From: Anticarsia gemmatalis
Taxonomy: Eukaryota; Arthropoda; Insecta; Lepidoptera; Erebidae
NCBI RefSeq assembly: GCF_050436995.1
Contig: NC_134762.1
Coordinates: forward strand, 7,958,167-8,022,166
Reading direction: 5' to 3'
DNA length: 64,000 bases
In this document: positions 13,101 to 28,100 of the stretch, piece after piece
How positions within the stretch are numbered: the first letter of the stretch is position 1
Layout of the letters: each line of letters starts with the position of its first letter
Position numbers and translations under genes: made by a program
The notes under the pieces: generated by a model
What the model saw: only the letters and a program-made list of their open reading frames with translations
Databases searched by the model: none
Told to the model about the DNA's origin: nothing

Positions 13101-16100
13101 TGAAAGCCCTACTCCGCACTCTCGGGTCAAGAATTTCATGCCGTGAATAAAATATGTAGTGCCGAACCATCAGAATGGCGAAGCGTTATGGCGTGCTGAG
13201 GTTGCCGCTTTATGGCTATAATAATATTATTATTTGCTTTGTGAATAATTTAGCTCGTTATATGCAACTGAACTTTTGAGGATTGAACCCACTGTAAGTG
13301 TCGATAAAATTAATATACTGCAGTCGAATGTAATGTAACTGGGTTTTGGAGGTAGGATAAGCAGTCGTTCTATGTCAAATACTGGTATTCAGCTGAATCG
13401 GATACACCTGGAAGCCGACTCCAACATAGTTCGGAGAAAAGCAAGGCTGAAGATGAATCGAATGTAGAGTAAAAAACAATAGTATTGTAACACAATCATA
13501 AAAACTTGAGACTTAAATACGATTTTTAGCTCAATAATAATTAAGTCGGTTTGGATCTTTCTTCGAGAAAATTTGTTGCGTAGAAGAAAACTGGTAACCA
13601 TATCCTCATATAGTTACCAGTCTTCTTCAACGCAACAACAATTTTAATTCTCAGAGTTTCAGCAAGTACAGTATAACAAATATAACAAATAGTAGGGTTT
13701 TTCTAAAATATGAGAGAGTAGATGCGATGGCTCAAGATAATATCTAAAAAGAAAATTACCCAAGAACTGTCCTTAAGATCATAACCTGCCTTTGAAGTTT
13801 TCCGATACAAAAAATAAGGAAAAAATATCCAACATATTTATTTAAATGATATCCAATTTTCCATCTTGATTTGCCAAATCCGACATTAATTTATTTTGGC
13901 TTCCAAAGTACCCCAGAGGGGAGAAAAGATAAAATTTATTTCGTCTCAATCAATCTTTGCGTTTTGTACCGACGACGCTTTAAGATTTATATTTTTGTGT
14001 CTTTTATCTTATAAGCTTATTTGAATCTATTTTTATGAGGACAAAATTAAAATTCTGTGAAAAGCGTTTAATATTACACGGCACGTGTGGCAAAAATGTG
14101 TTGTTATTTTCGTTGCCGCAGGTTTACAGTTCACTAAACATTTTGCGTGAGATTTTCATTTACTGCTATGTTCACTGTTTCATTATTTTCTTTTCATAAA
14201 TGTATGTTTAGTATATAAATGTATAATGAGATATAATAGATATAATAAAAATATTTACAAAAAATCACGCCATTACCGTTAGGGATAGATAGAGACCAAA
14301 CGCTGCTACGATCCCTACAAACTTGTTTTGCTTCATTCACAACCCAGCTCCATCATCATTCGTTGTTCCTTATCTTGTCATATTAAAAGCATAGTCATGT
14401 TTAAACAAATCTCCTATATCATAGAAAAGTTCTTGACAATAGAAGTATATTGTATTAAATAAACCAAAAGATTTTCCAACTAACATCAATAAAAATACCA
14501 AAACAAAATCAGATTTCAACACTGTTAAATGACCTAGTAATAATATTACCGTCGCTTTCCAACTTATATTTTCTTGTTCAACTCATAAATAAAGCGGGGC
14601 AAGTTTATAAAAGTTTCCTTGAGCAATGGACAGAGAATTTACTGTTACCAAAAAGTTTTTAGTTCCAATTACTCGTGCCCTGTGTTTGTTGCTAAAGTTA
14701 GAAATATACGGCTCAGAAAAATACATATTTTAAGTCATATAATAAGGTTTTGGGTTGATAAATCAAATATATTATTGGAACAGCTTTTCGTGTAATGCCT
14801 AGTTATGCTTTTTAGACCTATTTATTACAAAAATACTGGAATTGGTTCAGCTATATTTTAATTTATACTTCTACGAACTACAACAAATAATCAAAATTGC
14901 TAATAATATTTTACTATTTTGCTTTCTTCGTTTCGGAGATAAACGGCGTTATCTCCGAAACATATTTTATTAGGAGAAGGTTTTCACATTAGTTTAACGT
15001 CGGCCGCCTGCTGTCTGGACTGACAACAACCGGATATGACTAATAAAGCACTACAAATTACCTAGATTGGTCCTACTCTCTTAAAAGTTACTTATCGAAA
15101 GTATTGTCTAATGCAACGAGTCTAAGCATATTATTTTCTTTTATTTTTTTTTTATTTTTTTTTTCTGCTGCCCCCGTAAATGGCGTCATTTAGGGTGGTC
15201 ACTGAAAACCAGCGCTGTGTTGTGGTTTGTCACAACCAGCATAATGCTGAGTGACCTCCCTGTTGGCACACAGGACGGTTTCTGTGTGTTCAATAAATAC
15301 TATTTTCTTTCTTTCTTCTTTCTTTCTTTCTAAATCTTGTTTTTCTTATGACCCCGTTACTATCCCACTGGTGGGCAAGCGTCTCGTCCCGAACGTGGGT
15401 TGGGCCTTTAGCCTTCCACACTAACCAAGTGCGGGTTAGGGACTTTGCATACCCTCAAGAATCAATGTTTTCCTTCAATGTTACAACAGATGATCATTAT
15501 TTTTAATACTACATATTCGGTGTAATAACAAACTTAGTATCAAAATACCTCTCGTTGTAACACATACAAGTGGATCAGGTGAAACGTGTGAGTTTGTTCA
15601 ATTACACAAGTTTCGAACATAGGTAAATATTTGGAGGAACCCAAGCAAGTAATGTATTCGCTAGTGCGATGGATTCGAGTAAACGTAACAGGTATCAGGT
15701 ACCAATAAGTGGATCTAATATGTTTACTTTCGGTATGTAAGGTAAAAAATAAAATAACGGCAGAACTTATATAACTGGTTAAAAGAATGCACATAATTAA
15801 ATCAACACACCTTATACTTAACTATGTATTAATGTAACAACATAATGTAAAAAATATAAATTATTTTGTTGCTGCCAGTAGAATGATTGCTGTATATAAT
15901 AAAAGATGATAACGGGGCAAAGTAGTTTTTTTTCTTTTGAGCGTAACACTAAACATTAATTGCCTGCAATATGATTGCATTATGATTTCTTTGATTGAAT
16001 ATAAGACTTAGTATTTATTTATACCGCTTTGAATAAAACTAAAAAAGTTAAACCGGGGAAAACTACTGGGCAATGGTCTCTTTCTGGAATGAGTATGGGA

Positions 16101-19100
16101 TCAGGCATTGATTCCCTCGCACAGGCCAAATGGTTTCGGGACTATCACAAAACTAAACATCATCAAAATGTATAGAGAAGTTAGTTTCAAAAAATATTAT
16201 TAAAAATACTAGGCTAAAATTCGCTTGACATTTGGTAAGATTTAATGCTTCACGCTTAAAGTTTGTTTTGTACAACACTATTTTCAGTGTCGAGTTTATG
16301 AAATATTGTAGCCATTAATGTTTTTGCAAAATAAAACGAACTATAAAAAATGTGGTGGTTGAAATATGGAACTATTTTTTGGATGATACGAAAAAATATA
16401 ACCGCTTTAGGATAATAACCAGCCACCTAGTAACAGTAGATTGTTCGTTGTTTTTGTATTATTAGAAACCTTTGTTTGGTATTTCTTGCTAGCAATAAAA
16501 TAACACGTTTTTCAATGACTGTCTGTCATGGATTTTATGTGGAAATACCCTATTACTAATAACCGATGAAATTGTTTCTATGAACAACAGAGACAACCAG
16601 CCGTCTATCGAGAAATTTTGCGCGAAAATCTGATCAGCGCCTCTAGCGAGCTCCGTATGAATAATTTTGGCAGTACATTTTAAATTTCAAACTCTCGATA
16701 TTCGTTAGAACCGACTGTACAGAATTGCGCTACTGATTTGACGGGATGATAAATTACACACATAAGTAAAAATACCGTGATGAAAAGTTACTCTACTACA
16801 AACAACTTTTTTCTTTAAATTACTATACTGCTATTCATAATACGATACTCACTTCCAATCATTCGACTCCCAACAATAGTTCATTTACTAAAACCGAACA
16901 AACATCGGGTCGGGACCGTTTGAAACAACCGGCAACTTTTGCGTGCGTTTGCAAATGAATGCGGCCAAACTTGTGCAGCGAACTGAACGCAGAGTAATGA
17001 TGTTAATCTTTTAAGAGGATATTCCGGTTTTGTTTACGTGTTTGGTAACATGTTTTGTACAATACTGCTTAAACTGACTACAATATACAATCATAAATAC
17101 AGATCACTGATGATCTGAATATCATAGTGTGATTATCTACAAGCGATACAATCGATAATCAAGTGTGTCATTAAAAATGTACAGAAAAGTAGTTCCTAGG
17201 GCGCCCACTAGGGGCCCCAATCAAATTTTCTTGCAAATTTGTCGACAGCCGATAGTAGTAGAGAATAGCTTTATTGATCTGAGTCGGATTTGCGTCAGTA
17301 GTAATGCACTGAGTCACTCTAGCAAAACATCGTGGGTTTAAAAGCAATACTAATGACCTAATTAAATTTACCCAGCAGCCTATAAACTATTGAAAAATAG
17401 GAAAATATAGCATATGCCAAACGTTTCAATACCTTTTAAGATTATTAAAAATCTTAATCAAACTAAATGTGAAATGCTATCAGAACAAAATACCGTTTCA
17501 GAAATCAAAACAATGCGTCCATTAGCTAATAGAACCTTATTCAAATCTGATGACCTAAAAACTTTTCACGTCAAAATTACTATAGAAACGTCCTCAAGCA
17601 AAAACCATTCACCATCAAAAGGAAGCTATAGATACAACTACTTCTAAACACATACTCAATAGATCTCTAAATGATATTACCGCGAAAAAAAACTTTTATA
17701 AGGGGTCTTCGATAAAATAAGTTTCCGCACTCAAAAGGGTACCTGTACGAAATATTGTGAGGAAATAAGATTGCTCTGAGTGACCGTTATTTATATATTG
17801 TGGATGTATGGATTGAATTTGTGTATCTACAAAGAGAATAAGTGAATAGATGTGACTGTATATAAAAAAAAATAAGATCGCATAGAATAAGAAAGAATTT
17901 GAATCCAATTCTAAACGGTCAAGCGAGGTTTTTTAAGACTAGTTGGCTGAAAAAAGCTTAGTTTAAACTTGCATTGAAACTAAAATTGCAAAATGTTACT
18001 CGCGCAATAGGAAAAAAACTCTTACATGGCAATAAATTAATAAAATCTCGAATCTAAAACTGCTTTTGATTGGCTGATAAAATTCACAATTTCTGCTCTC
18101 TTAGTACGAACATCACACACCAATAAAAGGATTCCTATAACGAGCGTCCCAGTTTACAATTCGACGTCGCATTCAAAGGCTTTAAGTCTTTGTACAAACC
18201 TTTCGGCTGGCTCTATTCCTTGTCCAAACATAGTTAACGTACGGCCAAACAGACGGTTCGATTATTTACATTACCTAATAAATGTGAATGTAACATGTAC
18301 CACTCGATACGGGTTTTATTTTGTACCCGAATAAAATTGCACTGGAGTGTATCATCTTGTTGTATTTGATTTTGATGTGCTTGGATATTGAAGTAATTTG
18401 CATTTCTAATAATGAAGGCCGACCTCAGGAAACCTACTTCTAAATAAATGCGGTTTAATGACTGAATATAAGTTTCTACTCCACACAAAACCTACGGAAC
18501 GGATTTTGATAAAATGTATACAGATAGTTTATAACTTGAATAACATTTCATCCCCGGAAATGTTTTCACGAGGACGATATCCCAGACCGAAGACTGTGTC
18601 TTATTCGTTTTATGTCAAATATAGACGCTTATGATTGCTGCAGTTGCAATTAATGAACTAGTCCCCACTATAAAATAATTACATAGTTTATCACGCAACG
18701 TTGCCACCAAAAGCCAAACATTTAGCGGCATTATTATCAGTTTCGCCGTAACATTTCACCTTTCTTACATAAATCAAATTAATTAACACGCTACATTACT
18801 CAGAAGTTCGCCATTGTCCAGCGCTGGCAATATTAACAAGCCATTGTTGTCCCGCACGGTTGGACATACATGCTCGCATGACACAGATTCGAGGTGGGTC
18901 ACTAGAAAAACTGTTGTCACTGGCTTTTGTCTAGATGGCACTTTTCTTTGTTTGTATGTAAACTGTGACGCGAGATGAAGTCTGATTTTTGGATGAAAGT
19001 TTTTTTTTTTTTTGGTAAGATTGCTTTTGGAAGTTGGTTTGATATGCCAGTGGCTTATAGGGTAGAGAATAATGATTTGTTACATTATAAAATTAACAAA

Positions 19101-22100
19101 CGTGATAGTGCTATTTTTGGAATATTCATAGTCGTTTGTTGTTTATTTTCAATATTTTGTAGAAGTTATGTTAACACACATATTTCTGAAAACTGTTTAT
19201 TATCTAAATATAGTATATTCTATATTTATTATATAAAACTCTAAGAATTCTATAAAAATACGAGTAAATTATTAATCAAATCCGATTTACAGAATGTAAT
19301 AAAAAAAGAGATAACCAGAATTGTATCTTTATAGTGCTTCTTCCAAAAACTTACGATTCCGAAAATAGAACGAGTACACAGATATCACAAATATTTTTTT
19401 TTTTTTTTGTTTTTTTAAAAAGACAACTCCCGCACTAAGAATTGCTCTTGTGTCGCGGGGACTTTTACAAACATACAAACAACGGACACAAAGCACAACC
19501 AGACGCGAAACAATTATTTGTGGATCGCACAAATAATTGTCCCGTGTGGGAATCGAACCCACGACCTCCCGACACAGTGGTATCGGCGTGGCGACCTAAA
19601 CCACTGCGCCACGGAGACAGTCAATCAATCATATTATTATACGAGTAAAACTCACGAAAGCACAAAACCTTCAATCACGAATTACTCCGAATTATTTCCA
19701 CAGGTAAAAAGACAATTAACACAACATTTTCTTTGAACCATATTTAAAACACAGCTTAAGAGCATCCACAATAAATCCCATCAATTTACAAACCAAACGA
19801 TCCCAATTACGTCAGTAATCCTATGCCTATCATATCTTAATCATTTTAATGCCTACCAACATCAATATTGGTACAGGACTTAATCACACCGACCGTATTT
19901 ATATTGATCTTAGCGAACACCTAAACAAATTTGGATAGAGAGCAAATAATTCTCTTGCGTCCATCACGGTCTAAATATTGTGTGCAAACCGTACAAAGTG
20001 GGTGTATACAAAGGGCCTCTTGTAGAGAGTGTTTTGAAAGAAGGGTGCGTGACAAAGAAAGGGGATGTGTTCGGCCGTTTGAGGATGTATTGTTGGCATG
20101 TAAATTAACTGATGCGGTGGTATATAGGTGTTCGGTATTGTGTACGCAGAGAGATTGAGATAGCGTTTCAACGGAAATTAGAAAAAATCTTCCGCGTCTG
20201 TTACTTTTCTCACGCTTTTAACTACCAAGAAAGTCTCACAGTTTCGAAATAAGTGTCAGATATCGTATCTGCTGGTGGTGGCTAAATGACCAAAATAACT
20301 GTATTTGTTTTCAGATCCCTTGTCTCTGAGTTAGTTAGAAGTGAGATGGGCCTTATAAGTAGCAATTTTTGTTTTATTGTTTTGACGGTTTGGTGGTGAA
20401 GGGTTATGTTTATTTGTGTTTAAATATTTGTCTTTGTAGTAATGTTTCTATGATCCGTCATCCGATCGTGTAAATGAGACGACAATCGCCTTGTCACTTG
20501 CCACGCAAAAACATAAATAACTAAATATGGTCTCATCTGACACATGATGTTTTATTCTGATTGAATATATGAGTATTAAGGTTTAACTACAAATGAATAT
20601 ACCTATATACATACATTACTACATGAAATACCTTTTTTCCCCATAAGAGTAGGCAGAACTAAAGAGAGAACTAGAGAACCATTATGATACCATTAAAATA
20701 ACTATGTACCTCTTATATTGGTTTAGCAGCGGTTAGTAACTGTCGGTAGCAAATAAATTATTTCTATCGCATAAATTTACATTTTGACGACCGCTATTTC
20801 TATATTCCCAATCGTAAACTAATTCCTGCCACTGCCCATCATGTATGGACACGGGCGTGTGTAATAAATTACGTGTTTGCTCATAATATGCTCGGCTATG
20901 AATAAACAACATACTGACTGCGGGCTATTGCATAACCACACGCAGTGCCGCGAAATAATATTAGTAGGTCTACATATACAAACGGAATTTAATAGATAAA
21001 TATAATATTATTTTGTGTGCTTGTTTCTCAGTCACACAAATTACAATGGTTCAAGTACTTTTGGTAAGGTTGGACATAGGATATTTCGTCTTGAAAAATA
21101 TTTTAGAGCTGACAACGATTTTGATAAAAGAAAGTTTTAAACACTGTATTGGTTCAATTGATAAATAAAAATATAAACTATGGATTTGCAATCGAAGAAA
21201 TATAACCCTATACCTACTGTTCTACTGCTGGGCAAGTGTCTCTACCCAAACTAAGGCAGGAGTTAGGCCTTGAGTTCAGCACGCTGGTCAAGTGCGGAGT
21301 TGGTAAATAAACATATAACTTTATAACAATCATAACTCAAAAAGTTAATCCTAAACTCAAAAATCTCATAAAGTATTAAAGTCATTTCTAAAATCTGCGA
21401 TATCATAAATGATAAACGACTTCCCACACGGCACTCAGTGTTCAAAACTGTGATCATAAATCATGTTTTTTATTTCAAACGTACGATTGTATTAAAAGAG
21501 CTTTAAATGAAAAAGGTGAAAATGCTTAGTATTTATCACTTTTATTAATATTAATGGTGAATTAGATTTGGATTTAAATAATAGATCGGTTGCAGTGATG
21601 TTTTAGATGTGTAAATGACCGTCAGTTTTTTGCTAGCTTTTCTCATAAGGCTGACTCCCTTGATTCGTTTTTATGAAGATAAGTAAACGGCTTTCCAAAA
21701 GGGTTAACAGAACTGTCTACATTTATATGATTACCTTAATGTACGGTGAATTTGATAACACAATCTAGTCACTATAATGTTCATTAAAAAGACTTAAATA
21801 AATAAATACTTGACTTTATACAACTATAGACATAATATATTCATATGCAACAAATGATGTTACTAAAAAATTAAGGGTATATTTTCAGAAATATTAATAC
21901 TAAATAATTATTTTACTCCTTTACCGTCGTTAAATAAATTGACTCCCAAATCAGTTCACTAAAATATGTGTCAAATTCTTATACGAAATAATCTAATCAA
22001 AATGTAATATCTCTCGTAGATTGAACGTTCTACTAATTGGATTAGGTTACCGCCTACCTAAGATGAGATTAGATGAAAACGAACCTAGTTATAATTATCA

Positions 22101-25100
22101 TTAAATCAACGCAAATTTCGTTATAATGTTGAGCAAAGGCGTTTTGCAGCGGAGGCGCTAAGACTTGAATCTTAGATTTTTTTAATTATAATTTTCCTTA
22201 CAAAAAATTTTAGGTTTGTGAAAATCTATGTCCATTTTTATATAGAAAAACATAAGATATTAGAAAACTACAAAGATACATGAGAACGTTGCATTTATTT
22301 TTTGTATTTTTATCAGTTATTCGTGTTTTTATATGGTTCCTTGGATGTTGCTCAGACTTTATCAATTTCGTAGGCCCCCTAACTACTTTAAAGCATCTCA
22401 ACAATTATTTGTCAACAAAACTACTTTTCCATTACTAAAATAATACGGTCACAAACACAAATGACCACTGTACACAGTTTTTATTTTCTTAATCGGAGAT
22501 CAAAAAAAGACCTTACTTTTTTGAAAAATTCACATTATATCAGACTTACCTCAGCAGGAGAAGCAGACCCAGGCACCTTCAAACAGAACATGAAAGGAGT
22601 GTTGACTCTCTTCAAGATCTCGCGGAAGTCCAGAGGCACTCCCCTAGGACGTAGCAGCCTGAAGTACGTGCCTAATGAAGACCCTTGGGATGCCAGGTGG
22701 GTTCCGAAGAGACGCATGAAGCCGGCTCCTGGTGGAAGAAAGAAAGCAAATTAATTTTACAAATTACGAACTACCAAGACTATTTGCAGAGATGAGAATG
22801 GGTAACTTTAGAACTTGCTTACTCCCATGAGAATAGAAGAGAAGAAATACGTGTAAGATTAAACCGTATAATGATTTTATAACATAGTAGAGTTAAATTG
22901 TAGCTGGGTAACAAAAACAGTGATCATTAATAAGCGACTCTATCAGTAATTATCTAATAAAACTTTGTACTTATCAGAATACGTATAAAACAATACCTAG
23001 TTGTTATAGCGTCGGAATTTTTAAATGTCACTGAGATCTTAATCTCGCTACAAATTAACAACAAATATATTTATACTCACTACATTAGAAATATTATGTT
23101 TCAAGATAACTTAAACAACACTGGCCTAGCGACCGTTTTAACTCTCCCTCTCTCGCGTCTTAGCTAAGACAAAGTTTCATCAATTTCATATTACGTCATT
23201 CATCTCTATGAAATATTTGGTAGCTTGGCCTTGAAAGAAAATTAGTTTTCGCTATCACCAAAGGGAGCATTAAATTTAATATTGTCTGGCTGTATTATTA
23301 ATAATGAAGGTTAAACGGACTTTGAACACGGACAAAATACAAATGATTAGTGTTTTGCTCTCTTGGGAATAAATAATTTAAGTTATTGTTGTAAATAAGT
23401 CGAAGATTGTTGCCTACTGTGAATGAAAATGGGTATAAAATATTATTTACCGTATAATGAAGTAATAATAGTTATTATTTTGAGCCTAACGCGCCGCTTT
23501 GAAATAGATTCTAGTTGGAATCTTTGAGTGTTACGAAACATATTCGAAACAAGTTAATAACCAGGAATCAGAAGCGCGTTTCTCTACGGTCGGTACTGTC
23601 GAGTAAAGAAGGTTTGACATTTAAAATGTGCTGCCAAAATAGTTCTTACTACGCCGGATAGAGGTGTCGACCAAATTTTCATACAACATTTTTGATAGTT
23701 AGCCGGTTGTGGGCAGTAAGTCGATAGTGGTAGAGAATCTATCTACTAATCCGTTGTTGTTTGTGAGCGACGCTTGTATGACGTGTGTCAAATCCATAAC
23801 CAAACGACAACACTATGTCAAAAAGCCATTAATCTTATCAATAGAAGTTGTCAGTGACCGAAGTATTATAAAATTGTTCGTTTTATCTACACAAAAGTCA
23901 AAAATAGACCATTTAGCTTTGAATCCAAAAGTTTAGATCCCAAAAAAGCCGATACCTATATCAGGTTTATACCATTAAGCCTACCAATACGCAAATAGAA
24001 AACAAAATTTTCCATCAATAAACACTCGTAAGGTTAAAGGTAAAAAAGCCGTATCAATCACATTTCACAATTACATTTGAACAAAACGTCGTACCCAATT
24101 TAATTGACGGATTGAAACGAAAAAAGTTCAAAGCGATTTTTTTCAACATGTTTTCGTAATGTAACACATTTGTACCGTTCAAATATATTGGTGTTTGTAT
24201 AAAGTCCTTGCGGGCCGATTTGTCAAAAGGTATGTGTGTTCGTGTAATTATTTACACGAATGTATTATTTTTATTAAAAAACATACATTATTGTCCCCAT
24301 ACAGGGTTTCGGTCTCCTATTTATTATAATTAATTAATCGTATAGACAGTTGTTAACCTAGTGTCAAGCTGGTTCTAGCAGTCTACATAGCTTTTTCTAA
24401 ACGACCGCTTGAGTGCCAGTTGTCCCGTCACGGGACAACTCAACGGGACTAGTGGGATAGACCCGTTAATTAGCACCAACTGGGATTAGACTCAAGTACC
24501 CCAAAGCGGCCACCCATGTATGTAATGGCTGCGCCATTGCTTGCTCATAGATCGTTACTGGTTAAAGGTGGCTCAAAACTTTGGTTCCCTCCTGGAATAT
24601 AAGATGGTCTATACACAAGGCTAATCTAGTGCTTCATAATTACAGCTTTTCTCTATACACTTCAGGGGATAGACTTCTTTATGCCAATCAGTCATTCTTG
24701 TTTCGTGCCTTTATTGTTCAGGTCTTTTCGACAGGTGCAAGTACTTGTTGGGGACTAATAATTTTGTCAAGAAATTCAACGCTTCAATAGTTTCCTTTAC
24801 CGTCCGACCTTAAGCATTCAAGGGTCCATCTCAATATTTTCGTCTACCGTCTAAGCAGGAGATAATTATTTGTAATTCACACATAACTTCGCAATTCATT
24901 TCTTCGCAAAACAGATTTTTTTATTATGTTATGTTTTGACTTTTATAAATCTTTCTAGACTTAGAAAAGGTATCATTAGAATTATTTCTATTATCTCGAA
25001 AGGTAATTTAACCGTTAACTACTTTTTTGACCTATATAGTAACATTTTTACAGAATAGCAATGGCTATTCTGTAAAAATGTTACTGAATTACTGCGGCCA

Positions 25101-28100
25101 GCATACACAAAAAGTCCCAAAAAAGTAATGTAATTTATTCTTAAATGATTTTTACAGAATAGCCATTGCTTTTTAATATATTTTTATAACGAATCCTAAA
25201 CCTTTTTCAAATATAAATCTATCTATAGTCAGCCATAACACGTGTTAAGAAATCATTAAATATTTACCTCCTTGTTACTAAATATCTATATTCTGTATTC
25301 TTGTTAAAAATAAAAATTTTCGAGGTTTCAGCAAATGATAATGGGACTAACGAACCTTATTTCCCATAATTCAAGTCCCCGTAAACGAGTAACACAAAAC
25401 TACCTACAACATAATCATCTTAAAAAAGAAACTCCCTCGTTAACTATTATGGGGGCAACAAAAGAGCACGGAAATGAAGGTCCATAGTAAAAGACCTTTT
25501 GTCGATAATCGCTAGCGTTGCCGTAAATTTAACGAGTCTATTCGAGATCCTATCAAGTTGAGCAGACAGTAGATTAAAAGGTAACCGTGCAATTTGACGC
25601 TTTGGACTTTTATTGACGTTAAGAAAAAGGAAAAGGCGTAAAAGAGAATTAGATGCTACAGCATCTAATTCTCTTTTACGCCTTTTCTTACGCCGTTCTC
25701 TTTCTAGCCAGTTAAGTTAAACTAGCTACAGCTAGTTTAACTTAACTGGCTAGAAGATTGCGAAAGCTATGTATCTCATACTTATTTTTCCAAAGCAAGA
25801 AATACGAACTCTCATATAGGTGTAATCCATATAGGATTTGTAACTTCTTGGACAAAAATTACAAATATAATTATTAGCTTAACCGTCGAAGGAAAATATT
25901 TTGAAAAATTTTACATGTCTGTAATTTCTTTTTTACTGTCGTATCTCTTTTTTTATTCTAGAAGAAGACCAATGCCTACGTTCACTTTACTTTTTGAACA
26001 AGATTGAACCGCATAAAACCCTTCGATAAATTGTAATAATTACTTGGTTTTCTGTACTCACAATGTAAAAAGTGAAAATGATAACCACTTCTTCGTTGCT
26101 CTGGTTTTTAAGCATTAAAGAGCAAAGAGGGAGCTAACGGTGCGAGGCTTAAGAAACAGATTAACCTGAGATGAGCCCATCAAGGATAACGGTGACATAA
26201 TCACTTTGTCAAAAACAACTAAAATTTAATTTAAAAAATCTTTATTTTGAAGGAAAAAACAAATTGTTTCCGCGAAACTCAATTCCGAACAAAATAATTA
26301 AGAAGAGTAATTTTTTATTTATACCTATTCTTAGAAGGCGAAAGATAAAATCTTTGGGAAAGGAATTTTGTTGTTAACGAAACATGAACAGTGTCAATGA
26401 AACAAAAGAATTTCTATTACAAAAAGCTTATTGCTATAAGAAAAATCTTTTTTTGGCCTGATATATTTTTAAACATGATTTGTCAAAGGTAAACGGCAAA
26501 TTAATCGGTGTTATTAGGACTGCAAGTAAGATAAGCAAATTCTTGTCCATTCTTACAAGAACCTTATATGATTTTTGAGAACAGGTCACAATTCAAAATA
26601 CACTTCTGCACAAAAAAATCGGATAGTAATTTCCATATCAAATGACCCAAATACAGCTGCTTTTCAAGAATTCATTTTAAAAATGTTACCAATCTAGTTA
26701 TGAAGTAAATTATTGATGCTCGTTGCTATACAGACTTGTTTATAAGTATCTAAATACCTTCATAATTTTCTACAAGAACTCTCTTTGTAAGCTCAACAAT
26801 ATAAAACTTAGTTGAAACTTCCACCTCGTTACTAGAATCAAGTTAACTAGTCTCCAGTGAATCAGGATTTAGTTCAGTAGACGCATTAATTATTTACTTG
26901 CCCTCTTTACGAAGCTCACAGTCAGATGCACTCACCGGTCTGTAAGCGATCAGTGAGGTAAGTAACCTTTTAAGCACTGGTACGCTCAGAATTTTATAAA
27001 AAAAATGATCACTATTGTCCGACAACTTTTGCAACAAACCTTGCAATTAAGACTCTATACTGTCGTTAAAGGAAAGTGGTAGTTTTAACGACTTGTTTGA
27101 TACCAGGCCAACATACCCAGCTAGGCTAGCAATCAAAAAAATTTGTATGACAATCGGTTCAGCGCCTCTAGCGCATGTCGTAGAAACTATTTTGGCAGTA
27201 CACTTTAAATGTCAAACTCTCGATACTCCCGTTCACACCATAGAACAAAGTAGATCCATAACCATATTTTCATCTCCATAGCTTTCCATAGCAACTCCAA
27301 CTACGATTGAAGGAAACCCAAATCCGCTTCCGAAAGAACCATCTAATTTTAGAACGTAAAATGTTATTCTTAACGCAACTACGAAACATTTATCCGGCGG
27401 ATCCGTTACATAAATCAATACAATGTAAATAATAATTCCAAGTCTAGGTCAAACGCGGGTATTTCAAGATATACTGTTTTAGAATTCTATTCATAGTGAA
27501 GCGTTTGTTATGAAAAATTGCACTGTATTATTCACGAGTTGCTTTGGCAATAACTGATCGTTTCAAAGACTTGGGTAGATTGTATTTTAATATTAAAATT
27601 TCAATCACTATGTTATTCTATTCAAAGCATAGAATTTGTCTTATTACGCAAGATATCAAATGTTAATGTTCTACAACATCAGCCGATCAAAAAAATATGA
27701 AAATATCAAGAGCAAAATTCAAGTAAATGTTTTGATTTATTTTCGTCATTTTTTCAAACGACAGTATTATATAAGGTGGTTGTGACGTCCAGACAAACGG
27801 ACATACAGACACACACAAAACACCTCTTAAAATCTAAATTGGTAGCATAAAATAAATTCTGAATATATTCACTGCGTATAGTATGTACGTAATTGTATAC
27901 AAATGTGTATATAGCAATATGTCCGTTCCTTTTTTTGTATCACGTTACCAACACCAACGAACTTGCTTCATAAAATGTGTTACATTTTTACTCCCCTTCC
28001 TTTTGGCTGCCTGCCTAAAGACTTTTCTTTTTCAAATAACACATTTACATCGGTTTTCTAATGACCAGAATGAAACGGTACATTTTAAGTAAATGGTTAG

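Larger units (their letters stand above)
11136..22549. other. 11.4 kb intron, the largest placed
   Basis: Its annotated content is a small hairpin (14930-14961), a retrotransposon 3' end (15120-15345), GGAGACCC-family repeats (15355-15450, 21195-21300), two family A copies (16591-16734, 17171-17268) and a tRNA-derived SINE (19394-19620). Small open frames elsewhere show no recognisable protein. Confidence 0.7.

Noticed and set aside
18975..19244. 89-codon plus-strand frame with a membrane-like stretch
   Set aside because: Low-complexity AT-rich translation with a poly-Phe run from a T tract; no family features.
19549..19611. A functional tRNA gene
   Set aside because: A and B boxes are good, but the acceptor arms pair only partly and a body with an A-rich tail follows. 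A SINE explains it better.
22461..22754. 97-codon plus-strand frame
   Set aside because: It is the antisense shadow of the cyclase exon at 22550-22728.
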